Shown piece after piece: positions 1 through 6,189 of a stretch of 47,399 nt of DNA. The stretch's first letter is position 1. Every line of letters starts with the position of its first letter. Location of the stretch: positions 1 through 47,399 of the forward strand of contig JAEEVG010000013.1 in NCBI GenBank assembly GCA_016290835.1, read 5' to 3'. The notes below the pieces were generated by a model, which made no database searches, was not told the DNA's origin, and saw only the letters and a program-made list of their open reading frames with translations. Origin of the DNA: Bacteroidales bacterium. GTDB taxonomy: Bacteria; Bacteroidota; Bacteroidia; Bacteroidales; UBA932. The position numbers were made by a program, and so were the translations under genes.

Positions 1-286
1 TCCCCGCGGCCTTAGCGTACTCGATCTCGCTTCGCGTACTTGTGCCGATGTAGCCACCCACATTGATCACGTAGATTGCATCCGCGAGGTCGATCTTCCG
101 CTTGTGCATATCGTCCAGCATCTCCTTGGTCCCGGGCGCCCAGACCTCCTCATCCCCGCTATGCCCGAACAACCCCACGCTAATCACGATATTGCCTTCG
201 AGCGTCAAACGCTTCTGCGCCTCAAGGAACTGCTCCTTGAAACGCGTACTCCCGCAGAGGGTTATGATGGGGTATTTGGTGATCAT
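1..286 (-). CDS. DUF4406-like / nucleoside 2-deoxyribosyltransferase-fold protein (partial, C-terminus off left edge)
   Basis: The minus-strand reading frame starts at ATG 286-284 and stays open to the edge, giving 95 residues. It begins MITKYPIITLCGSTRFKEQF and later has ADAIYVINVGGYIGTSTR followed by SEIEYA. A CGSTRF start and a GGYIG-S-TR-EIEYA motif are typical of small DUF4406 or nucleoside 2-deoxyribosyltransferase-like proteins. These have a Rossmann-like fold, and the conserved Glu is near the end of the visible part. The substrate cannot be read from the sequence. One base separates its start from the stop of the upstream DUF4359 gene, so the two probably form one operon. The 8-mer CGCGTACT occurs at 33-40 and 243-250, and a damaged copy of this gene near 25.4 kb appears to have lost the DNA between those two sites. 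Confidence 0.75.
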   Translation of the reverse strand, partial: MITKYPIITLCGSTRFKEQFLEAQKRLTLEGNIVISVGLFGHSGDEEVWAPGTKEMLDDMHKRKIDLADAIYVINVGGYIGTSTRSEIEYAKAAG

Positions 287-287
287 A

Positions 288-839
288 TTATAACTCTCCG
301 AATAATCCGCTTTCCTTTATCTCTTTCCTCACCCGCTCTTTCGAGGCGGTGAAGACGTGTCCCAAGACGCCGATGGAGACCACGTTGGTTTTCCCCTCGT
401 ACTCGAACTCACCGACACTGAACAAGATATAGTCTTTCACATCGACGTGGTTCTCAATCAAATACTTGGAAACCGACACACCGAAAAGAGAACTCAACTC
501 CAACAAGATATCATCGTCATCAGCTTCATCATTGAAAACATCCACAAGCATTTCGGCCAGGACGTCGGTATGCTGGGCTTTCTTCGGACAGCTGATCACC
601 ATCGAAAGCAGAAGGACCACAATCACCAGCACCGTGATGAGCCATCCAATTTTCGTCGCAGGCTTGGCGGCATTCCGCGACCGGATATAATCATCGACCG
701 CCTGGTGGAACAGGTTCTCATACTCCTCCAGCGTCGGCGCCTCGATATCCGGAATCTCCGACACGCCCTCAACGCCCCCATAATACAACTTCTCTGCATA
801 GGAGAATACTGGAAGACTTATGTAGTTTTTGTATTTCAT
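288..839 (-). CDS. DUF4359 domain-containing membrane protein
   Basis: This 183-residue protein has a soluble N-terminal part (1-60), one membrane segment around residues 63-83 (GWLITVLVIVVLLLSMVI) and a C-terminal domain (about 85-183). That domain has the pattern VKDYILFSVG and VVSIGVLGHVFTA, which I recognise as DUF4359. No catalytic residues are apparent and the function is unknown. A single membrane span and an acidic stretch (NDEADDDD, about 103-110) suggest a membrane-anchored protein, but its topology is not resolvable. It is followed after one base by the DUF4406-like gene and preceded by a good promoter at 880-911. A vestigial copy of the same promoter lies near 25.5 kb, but there this gene has been lost. 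Confidence 0.75.
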   Translation of the reverse strand: MKYKNYISLPVFSYAEKLYYGGVEGVSEIPDIEAPTLEEYENLFHQAVDDYIRSRNAAKPATKIGWLITVLVIVVLLLSMVISCPKKAQHTDVLAEMLVDVFNDEADDDDILLELSSLFGVSVSKYLIENHVDVKDYILFSVGEFEYEGKTNVVSIGVLGHVFTASKERVRKEIKESGLFGEL

Positions 840-879
840 GGGGTTGATAGTTGCTATTGAGCGATCTTTTTCTGAGCAT

Positions 880-911
880 TAAAGTTACGGATTCTCGGTC
901 AGAAACACAAA
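880..911 (-). promoter_or_regulatory. Bacteroidetes-type promoter of the DUF4359/DUF4406 operon
   Basis: Read on the minus strand, TTTG (911-908) is followed by exactly 20 nt and then TAACTTTA (887-880). This fits the Bacteroidetes -33/-7 consensus. The leader to the ATG at 839 is about 35 nt. The same promoter occurs at 25481-25512. Confidence 0.65.
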
Positions 912-981
912 ATCCGATTTCAAAACAAGGACAGTCAAAGGGGTATTATTTCTTTGAGTAATTGATTTCCCGGAAAATAAT

Positions 982-989
982 TATCTTTG
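982..989 (+). promoter_or_regulatory. -7 element for the MazG/DUF2075 operon
   Basis: TATCTTTG lies about 38 nt before the ATG at 1028 and fits the TAnnTTTG -7 consensus. A TTTG at 954-957 is present but its spacing (24 nt) is longer than usual, so the -33 assignment is weak. Confidence 0.55.
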
Positions 990-1027
990 TGTAAGTAGCA
1001 ATCACACATATCTAATTCCTTAGAGAT

Positions 1028-1357
1028 ATGACAGATATAGAGGAAATTACGCTCAAATTGCGTCAATTCAACCAGGAACGGGATTGGGACCAATTCCATA
1101 ATGGGAAAGACTTGGCCATTGCCCTGTCTTTGGAAGCGAGCGAACTGCTGGAATGCTTCCTGTGGAAAGCACCGGAAGACGCCAAAACCGAGAAGATTCG
1201 CGAAGAGTTGGCTGATGTCCTGAACTACGCTTTCCAGATGGCCGACAAGTACGATCTGGATATCAAGCAAATCATGCTGGAGAAACTCGAGCGGAATGCC
1301 CGCAAATATCCGGTTGAGAAAGCCAAAGGCAGCGCGAAAAAGTATAATGAGCTATGA
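1028..1357 (+). CDS. MazG-like nucleotide pyrophosphohydrolase
   Basis: This 109-residue protein belongs to the all-alpha NTP pyrophosphohydrolase superfamily (MazG / RS21-C6 / dCTPase type). The metal-binding pattern is visible: E36-x-x-E39 (SLEASELLE) and E60-x-x-D63 (REELADVLNY). The N-terminal FNQERDWDQFHNGKDLA matches the single-domain dCTPase-like branch. Known members hydrolyse (d)NTPs to (d)NMP and pyrophosphate and need Mg2+. The exact nucleotide is not predictable here. The stop overlaps the start of the helicase gene as ATGA (1354-1357), so the two are translationally coupled. This pairing suggests a joint role, such as nucleotide control with nucleic-acid processing, possibly in defence; that role is inference. 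Confidence 0.85.
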   Translation: MTDIEEITLKLRQFNQERDWDQFHNGKDLAIALSLEASELLECFLWKAPEDAKTEKIREELADVLNYAFQMADKYDLDIKQIMLEKLERNARKYPVEKAKGSAKKYNEL

Positions 1358-3222
1358 TTGTCTATAGCGCAAACAAAGGGCTGTTCGTCCAAGATGTCAG
1401 GACGAATGTCATTGCAACCAAGATCCTTGATCTCATCCGGGAGAAGGGGTTGAACGCCGGGCAGGATCGCGAATTTGCCGCATGGCACAACTCCATGAAG
1501 TTCATGCGCGACATTGTTGATGACCCAGAGATTGATGACGATGTCCAAATTGCCATTGAATACAACATTCCCCAGACATCGAAACGGGTCGACTTTATCA
1601 TCATCGGCGCCAACGAGAAAGGGAAAGATAATATCGTCATTGTCGAACTGAAACAATGGAGCAGGGCGGAAGTGGTTGATGATGATATGCATTTCTGCGT
1701 ACGCACCTACGTTGCTAACGATAACCGGATTGTCTGCCACCCCTCGTATCAGGCATATTCATATTCGCGCTTTATGTGCAACTATTCCCAGCTTATCCAG
1801 GACCGAGGAATTAAGTTGGTACCTTGTGCTTATCTGCACAATTATCTCCCGGCATATAAACACGCTTTGTCGGCTGATATCTATAAAGAGTGGTTCACTT
1901 CCGCGCCTTTTTTCATCATGGACGAGGTGCTGCAGTTCACCGAGTTCGTCAAGCAGTTCGTCACAAAAAAGTCTTCGAGCGGAGACCTTCTTTACCTGAT
2001 CGACCATGGCCGCATTAAACCGACCAAGTCCCTTCAAGATGCCCTTTCTACGATGGTCAAGGGCACTCCGGTGTTCGACCTGCTGGACGAGCAGGCCGTC
2101 TGCTACGACATGTGCATCCGCACGATGCTGCAGTGCCTGAAAGACAACAAGAAACGCACAATCTTGGTGCAGGGTGGGCCGGGAACGGGCAAGTCGGTTC
2201 TCGCGGTCAATCTGCTCATGCATTTCATAACCTGTGCGTGCAATGCTGCATACGTCACCAAGAACAGCGCGCCCCGACAGGCGTTCCTGTCCATTCTATC
2301 CGAAAATAAGGCAAAAAAATTAGCGGAAATCAACCAACTCTTCCGCTCCCCATTCGGCCTTTCGAGAGTCCCAGCCAATTCTTACGATTGTCTCATTGTA
2401 GATGAAGCACACCGGCTCGTGAAAAAGATGTATGGGGATTGGACTGGCGAAAACCAGGTGAAAGAATGCATCAACGCATCTCTCTTCACCGTGTTTCTGT
2501 TGGACGAAGACCAGGCCGTCACCACCAAAGACATCGGAAGTGTCCAGGAGATCAGCAAGTGGTGTCGGGCATTAGGGTCGACAATCATCATGCGGGAAGA
2601 AACCAAGCTTACCTCACAGTTCCGGTGCAATGGAAGTGATGCTTATATACAGTTCATCGACAACCTGTTACAACGAGGGAAAGAGACACTTGATGTATCT
2701 CTGACGGAGCTCAACTATGACTTCCGGATCTTTGATGATCCTTCTAAAATGCGCGATACGTTGCGTGAAATTAATGCAGTCAATAATAAGGCCCGTATGG
2801 TTGCCGGTTACTGCTATGACTGGAATGTCAAGAATCATCGTGGGGACATTGACATCAGCCTCCCCGGAGGATTCCAAGCAAAATGGAACCTGGCCAATGA
2901 CAAAATCTGGGCGATCAATCCTCGTTCCTTTGAAGAGGTAGGTTGCATCCACACCGCCCAGGGGTTGGAGTTTGATTACGTTGGCGTATTGATCGGAAAA
3001 GATTTGAAATACGACAAAGTCAGCGGACGTGTCCTTACCAATAAAGATGCGATCTCGAGAGACGATAATTCATCCGGAATCCGTGGTGCAAGCGACGATG
3101 ACGCCCGCCGCCTTATTTTGAACACGTACAAAACACTTCTCACCCGCGGCCAGAAAGGCTGTTTTGTCTACTGCGAGGACGACGCCCTACGGGAATACTT
3201 CAAGAAGATGGTTGCCCGTTAA
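1354..3222 (+). CDS. PD-(D/E)XK nuclease-DUF2075 (SF1-like) helicase fusion
   Basis: This 622-residue protein has two recognisable parts. Residues about 65-140 carry a PD-(D/E)XK-type nuclease core: RVDFIIIG with D80, then VIVELKQW with E98-x-K100, and a HPSYQAYSYS segment near 129-138. Residues about 265-610 form a DUF2075 P-loop helicase. Walker A is GGPGTGKS (274-281) and Walker B is CLIVDEAH with D350-E351. Later motifs include LTSQFRCNGSDAY (SF1 motif IV-like) and HTAQGLEFDYVGVLIG (motif V-like). The protein is expected to couple ATP-driven translocation to cleavage of nucleic acid in the cytoplasm. It overlaps the MazG-like gene by 4 nt. Base composition is visibly less GC-rich than the flanking lipoprotein genes, consistent with horizontal acquisition. 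A phage-defence role is plausible but unproven. Confidence 0.85.
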   Translation: MIVYSANKGLFVQDVRTNVIATKILDLIREKGLNAGQDREFAAWHNSMKFMRDIVDDPEIDDDVQIAIEYNIPQTSKRVDFIIIGANEKGKDNIVIVELKQWSRAEVVDDDMHFCVRTYVANDNRIVCHPSYQAYSYSRFMCNYSQLIQDRGIKLVPCAYLHNYLPAYKHALSADIYKEWFTSAPFFIMDEVLQFTEFVKQFVTKKSSSGDLLYLIDHGRIKPTKSLQDALSTMVKGTPVFDLLDEQAVCYDMCIRTMLQCLKDNKKRTILVQGGPGTGKSVLAVNLLMHFITCACNAAYVTKNSAPRQAFLSILSENKAKKLAEINQLFRSPFGLSRVPANSYDCLIVDEAHRLVKKMYGDWTGENQVKECINASLFTVFLLDEDQAVTTKDIGSVQEISKWCRALGSTIIMREETKLTSQFRCNGSDAYIQFIDNLLQRGKETLDVSLTELNYDFRIFDDPSKMRDTLREINAVNNKARMVAGYCYDWNVKNHRGDIDISLPGGFQAKWNLANDKIWAINPRSFEEVGCIHTAQGLEFDYVGVLIGKDLKYDKVSGRVLTNKDAISRDDNSSGIRGASDDDARRLILNTYKTLLTRGQKGCFVYCEDDALREYFKKMVAR

Positions 3223-3263
3223 TTCCTCCTCACGTTTTTTGCCATCGCGGTAGGTGGCTTGGG

Positions 3264-3351
3264 TGTACGAGACGTCCCGGATTAGAGGACGTTTCGTGCG
3301 AAAAAGGCCTGAAATGCACGTAACCTGACTATTTTCGGGACGTTTCGTACG
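3264..3351. repeat. Inverted-repeat cluster in the spacer after the helicase gene
   Basis: TGTACGAGACGTCCCG (3264-3279) is the near-perfect inverse of CGGGACGTTTCGTACG (3336-3351). A third related unit, GGACGTTTCGTGCG, lies at 3287-3300 in the same orientation as the second. No gene is apparent in 3223-3462; the spacer holds this cluster and the promoter of the following peptide gene. Confidence 0.55.
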
Positions 3352-3396
3352 CCCGGGGCCGTTTTCCTGCCCGGAGGGGCGCGGCCGGATGACGCA

Positions 3397-3448
3397 TTTG
3401 TTTTTTTGATAGGATTCTCCTAACTTTACATTTCGAGAATAGAGAATC
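3397..3448 (+). promoter_or_regulatory. Promoter with inverted repeat, cassette 1
   Basis: TTTG (3397-3400), 20 nt, then TAACTTTAC (3421-3429) form a Bacteroidetes promoter. An inverted repeat GATTCTC (3413-3419) / GAGAATC (3442-3448) with a 22-nt gap straddles the -7 element, as an operator would. The same elements with the same spacings occur at 11903-11954, and the match continues (CTTTACATTT, then ATC-CAT and CATATGAT) up to the peptide start codon. Confidence 0.65.
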
Positions 3449-3462
3449 AGATCCATCTGCAT

Positions 3463-3591
3463 ATGATCACAGAGACAAAAGAACTGTACGCGTCACCCGA
3501 GACGAGCGTTCTCGAGTTGAGCACCGAGGGCGTGATCGCCGCCTCCGGCGAGGCCCCGGATATGGCTCCCGGCTGGGAGTGGAATTTATAA
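3463..3591 (+). CDS. Short cassette peptide 1 (unnamed family)
   Basis: The 42-residue product begins MITETKELYASPETSVLELS and continues with EGVIAASGE and a Trp-containing tail (GWEWNL). It shares the layout Y..SPE..VL, then EGVIA.S.G, with the peptides at 11969 and 27708, and more distantly with 5912. There is no signal peptide, cysteine or obvious catalytic residue. The gene lies 22 nt before a fimbrillin lipoprotein with a strong Shine-Dalgarno sequence and sits behind a conserved promoter. The conserved codon sequence and shared upstream DNA argue that it is real. Function is unknown: a leader or regulatory peptide, a chaperone for the lipoprotein, or a secreted or modified peptide precursor are all possible. 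Confidence 0.6.
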   Translation: MITETKELYASPETSVLELSTEGVIAASGEAPDMAPGWEWNL

Positions 3592-3600
3592 GCAAATAAG

Positions 3601-3606
3601 GGAGGA
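3601..3606 (+). promoter_or_regulatory. Strong Shine-Dalgarno, cassette 1 lipoprotein
   Basis: GGAGGA stands 7 nt before ATG 3614. Strong Shine-Dalgarno sites are rare in Bacteroidetes and I see none before the other large genes checked here. The same hexamer recurs at 12095 and 27868 in the same position between peptide gene and lipoprotein gene. Confidence 0.6.
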
Positions 3607-3613
3607 TAGAACC

Positions 3614-4612
3614 ATGAGAAAAACGATTGTTTCCATTGTTTTGATGGCAAGTGCCCTTTTTGCTTTCTGCGCTTGCAACAAGGAGCCGCTTCCGGTCGAG
3701 CAGGCCGGAGTCCCGCTGACAATCAGCGCCACCGTCGGCGCGCCGACCAAGACCGCTTATGAATATGACACGGAATCTGGATGGATGAGCGTGACGTGGA
3801 AGGCGGACGAGGCCATTTCCGTCATCTCGTTCAACGAGACAGGTATCACGGCCATCGACAATTTCACTTCTACCGGCGAGGAGGGCCGCGACAGGGCGGA
3901 GTTCAGCGGCACCTGGACAGGTAATCCGGGCGACCGGGTGATCTGCCTCTATCCGGCCCTTTCCACGACGCCGGGAAGCCGTTTGTTCGGTTCCGTTACC
4001 GTCGGAGATACCTCCATCCCGCTGAATAATCTGCCGAATTCCCTGGGAACGCTTGTCAAGGAGACGCCGTCCAGCCTGGCGAATGCCGACGTGATGGTGG
4101 GCGATGTCACGATCTCCGGGGGCTCGGCTTCCGTGCGCCTGAACCGCCAGATCTGCGTGTTCCGGCTCACAGTGACCTGTGCGACCACCGCCTGGTACGA
4201 AGATTATTACGAGCGGGTCAGCACGGTCAAGATTTCCGTGGACAACGGTGGCACGCCGGTCGTCGTCGCGACCGCCGGCGCGCTCGCGGTCACGGAGGAT
4301 ACCTATACCGGATCGTTCGTCCCTACCGCTTACGGCACGGTGAAATATGTGCTCAACGACTTCTACAGCAGTGACCTGAACACCAGCGGCGGCCCGAAAA
4401 CGCAGGTGTTCTATGCACCGATCTTCTCCGAAGGAGACCTGGAGGAAGGATATACGCTCCGTTTCCATTATGGCGGACGTTCCAAGGAAGGATGGGGTGC
4501 CTCTTGGGAAAATGTCGAGACGTTCTACGGCGGGTGCGTGCAGAACAAGAGCGTCACGGAAAAGAGAACGCTCGAGAAAGGTAAGATCTATGGTTTCACC
4601 ATGACCATTTAA
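3614..4612 (+). CDS. Fimbrillin-family (Mfa-like) lipoprotein
   Basis: This 332-residue protein has a lipoprotein signal (ALFAFCAC, lipid-bearing Cys at 21) followed by NKEPL. Then comes a fimbrillin-like N-terminal region with PTKTAYEYD, VTWKADEAISVI and GDRVICLYPAL, which is typical of Mfa-like/fimbrillin A proteins exported by the lipoprotein route. Such proteins sit on the outer membrane, and some are processed at an Arg and polymerised by donor-strand exchange. No anchor or tip role can be assigned from sequence. It follows peptide 1 by 22 nt and precedes a second fimbrillin gene by 22 nt, so all are likely one transcript driven from 3397-3429. Confidence 0.75.
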   Translation: MRKTIVSIVLMASALFAFCACNKEPLPVEQAGVPLTISATVGAPTKTAYEYDTESGWMSVTWKADEAISVISFNETGITAIDNFTSTGEEGRDRAEFSGTWTGNPGDRVICLYPALSTTPGSRLFGSVTVGDTSIPLNNLPNSLGTLVKETPSSLANADVMVGDVTISGGSASVRLNRQICVFRLTVTCATTAWYEDYYERVSTVKISVDNGGTPVVVATAGALAVTEDTYTGSFVPTAYGTVKYVLNDFYSSDLNTSGGPKTQVFYAPIFSEGDLEEGYTLRFHYGGRSKEGWGASWENVETFYGGCVQNKSVTEKRTLEKGKIYGFTMTI

Positions 4613-4634
4613 CTGATTCCCAAAAGACAAATAA

Positions 4635-5912
4635 ATGAGAACAAGAAACATTTGGTTTGCTGCATTGTTGACCGTCTCGGCGGTTTTGGCGGCATGCTCG
4701 AAAGAGGGATCCGGCACGGATATTCCTTCGGTGGAAGGCCGCGGCCCGGGAAAACCTTTCGTCGTAAATGTCGCGAACAATGCCGGGACCCGCGGGACGG
4801 AGATCTCCGCCGTCAGTTCCTTCAAGATGGTGGGCGTCCAGGGCGCTTCCAACAACTGGATGGACAACTTCCTGTTCACGAACCCCGGAGACGGTTGGGT
4901 GGCCACGGGGCACGAGGATCTGACCTGGCCCGGCGGCACGGACACGCACACTTTCTATGCGACCTGCGACAACACGGACGCCGCTCCGGTCATTACGGAC
5001 GGAAAGTTCGTGTACACCGTCCCGACAGCTATCAACGAGCAAAAAGACCTGCTGGTCGCCCTGTGCGAGAACCAGGAGGACGGAACACCCGTGACGTTGA
5101 ATTTCAAGCACGCCCTCTCCTCGGTGAAGTTCAAGATCGGATTCGACAAGGATGCGTGCGGCGGAGAGAATGACCTGCATATCATGGTCACGAAAATCAC
5201 GTTGCATAACATCGCTACCAAGGGTACTTTCGATTTCGCGTACTTTGCCGCCAATCCGTGGAGCGTCGATCCGGAAGATGCTGATTATAAGGACATCGTG
5301 ATCCAACTGAAGAAGCCGGTATCATTCACGCCTTCTGCCGTTGATGAGTTCATCGTGCTGGACGACAACTACATCGATGAAACCCTGGTCGGCGAGGTCC
5401 TTGTCATGCCCCACAAGCCCACGGCCTGGGATTCGGACGGTACAGCGGGACACCCGTTGAACAACAGCTATATCGGTGTCACCTGCCAGGCCATCGAGTA
5501 TCATACCGAGACTACAGCTACTTTCTATGAATTTATTGGCCTGGATGAATACTCCAATGAAGACGACATTGAAGATGCAAAGGAGATGTATGTAGATATA
5601 TATGAAGGACTGTTGTCAACGGATAATGACGATTGGATGAACGACAAGATGCTCAGTGTAATTGTCCCGACAGACCAAGAGTGGGATAATAATGTCATGC
5701 TGGAAAGTATCCTGAATTACAGAAACGCTGCGGCCGCTGCCGATGGTACCGAGGAGAATGTCGAAGAGGTTTTCATTCCGCTGGATATGGCCAACGGCTT
5801 CGGCTTCAACAAGACCAATGTAATCAACGTCCGGATGGATAAGATGAAGCACAGAAACGGAAAAGACTTCTATGCGCCGTGGTATCCCGTCATCACCCCC
5901 GTCAACCCGTAA
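4635..5912 (+). CDS. Fimbrillin-family lipoprotein
   Basis: This 425-residue protein has a lipoprotein signal (TVSAVLAACSKEG, Cys21) and the usual fimbrillin motifs: FYATCDN, a KFVYTVPT strand region, KDLLVALCEN and LNFKHALSSVKFKIGF (about 150-175), a signature of the Mfa-like_1 fold. The C-terminus ends in NVINVRMDKMKHRNGKDFYA, and an NV-V-V strand followed by a linker is common in this family. It probably forms or decorates surface filaments. No Shine-Dalgarno site precedes it, unlike the first gene of the cassette. Its stop codon overlaps the start of another short peptide gene (TAATG). Confidence 0.75.
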   Translation: MRTRNIWFAALLTVSAVLAACSKEGSGTDIPSVEGRGPGKPFVVNVANNAGTRGTEISAVSSFKMVGVQGASNNWMDNFLFTNPGDGWVATGHEDLTWPGGTDTHTFYATCDNTDAAPVITDGKFVYTVPTAINEQKDLLVALCENQEDGTPVTLNFKHALSSVKFKIGFDKDACGGENDLHIMVTKITLHNIATKGTFDFAYFAANPWSVDPEDADYKDIVIQLKKPVSFTPSAVDEFIVLDDNYIDETLVGEVLVMPHKPTAWDSDGTAGHPLNNSYIGVTCQAIEYHTETTATFYEFIGLDEYSNEDDIEDAKEMYVDIYEGLLSTDNDDWMNDKMLSVIVPTDQEWDNNVMLESILNYRNAAAAADGTEENVEEVFIPLDMANGFGFNKTNVINVRMDKMKHRNGKDFYAPWYPVITPVNP

Positions 5913-6061
5913 TGAACGACTGGATTATGAAAGCAGAATATATCCAACCTGAAACCTTGATCATAGAAATCACAGGAGATACCGGCGCCATCATCTGCGC
6001 GTCCGGAAAATCATTAATCAACGACCCGACCATCATCGGACGGGAATATGAAGAGGATTAG
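5912..6061 (+). CDS. Short cassette peptide (downstream position)
   Basis: The 49-residue frame starts at ATG 5912, overlapping the fimbrillin stop as TAATG; an in-frame Met at 5927 is an alternative. The product contains EYIQPETLIIEITGD then TGAIICASGKS. It resembles the peptides at 3463, 11969 and 27708 in having Y-x-x-PE, an alternating hydrophobic run and a Gly-Ala/Val-Ile-x-x-Ser-Gly core. It differs in following a lipoprotein gene rather than preceding one and in having an acidic C-terminus (EYEED). Function unknown. Confidence 0.5.
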   Translation: MNDWIMKAEYIQPETLIIEITGDTGAIICASGKSLINDPTIIGREYEED

Positions 6062-6134
6062 ACCAGCGTTACGCTCCCCGGATGCTACGTCAATAGGACC
6101 AAGTGCTCTCTGATTACTTCAACTTGCATACTAA

Positions 6135-6170
6135 ATAATCCCCGGCAATCCTGAGATTGTCGGGGATTAT
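6135..6170. terminator. Hairpin between convergent operons
   Basis: A 16-bp stem (6135-6150 with 6155-6170, one G-T wobble) and a CTGA loop lie between the end of the fimbrillin cassette and the end of susD on the other strand. No long T-run follows on either side, so it is a structural rather than a textbook intrinsic terminator. Confidence 0.6.
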
Positions 6171-6189
6171 CTTAGAAGGATCAGGCGCG

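Noticed and set aside
3223-3462. Protein-coding gene in the spacer (a minus-strand frame spans 3187-3462)
   Set aside because: It overlaps the helicase end, lies across the inverted-repeat cluster and the cassette promoter, and its translation shows no recognisable motif.
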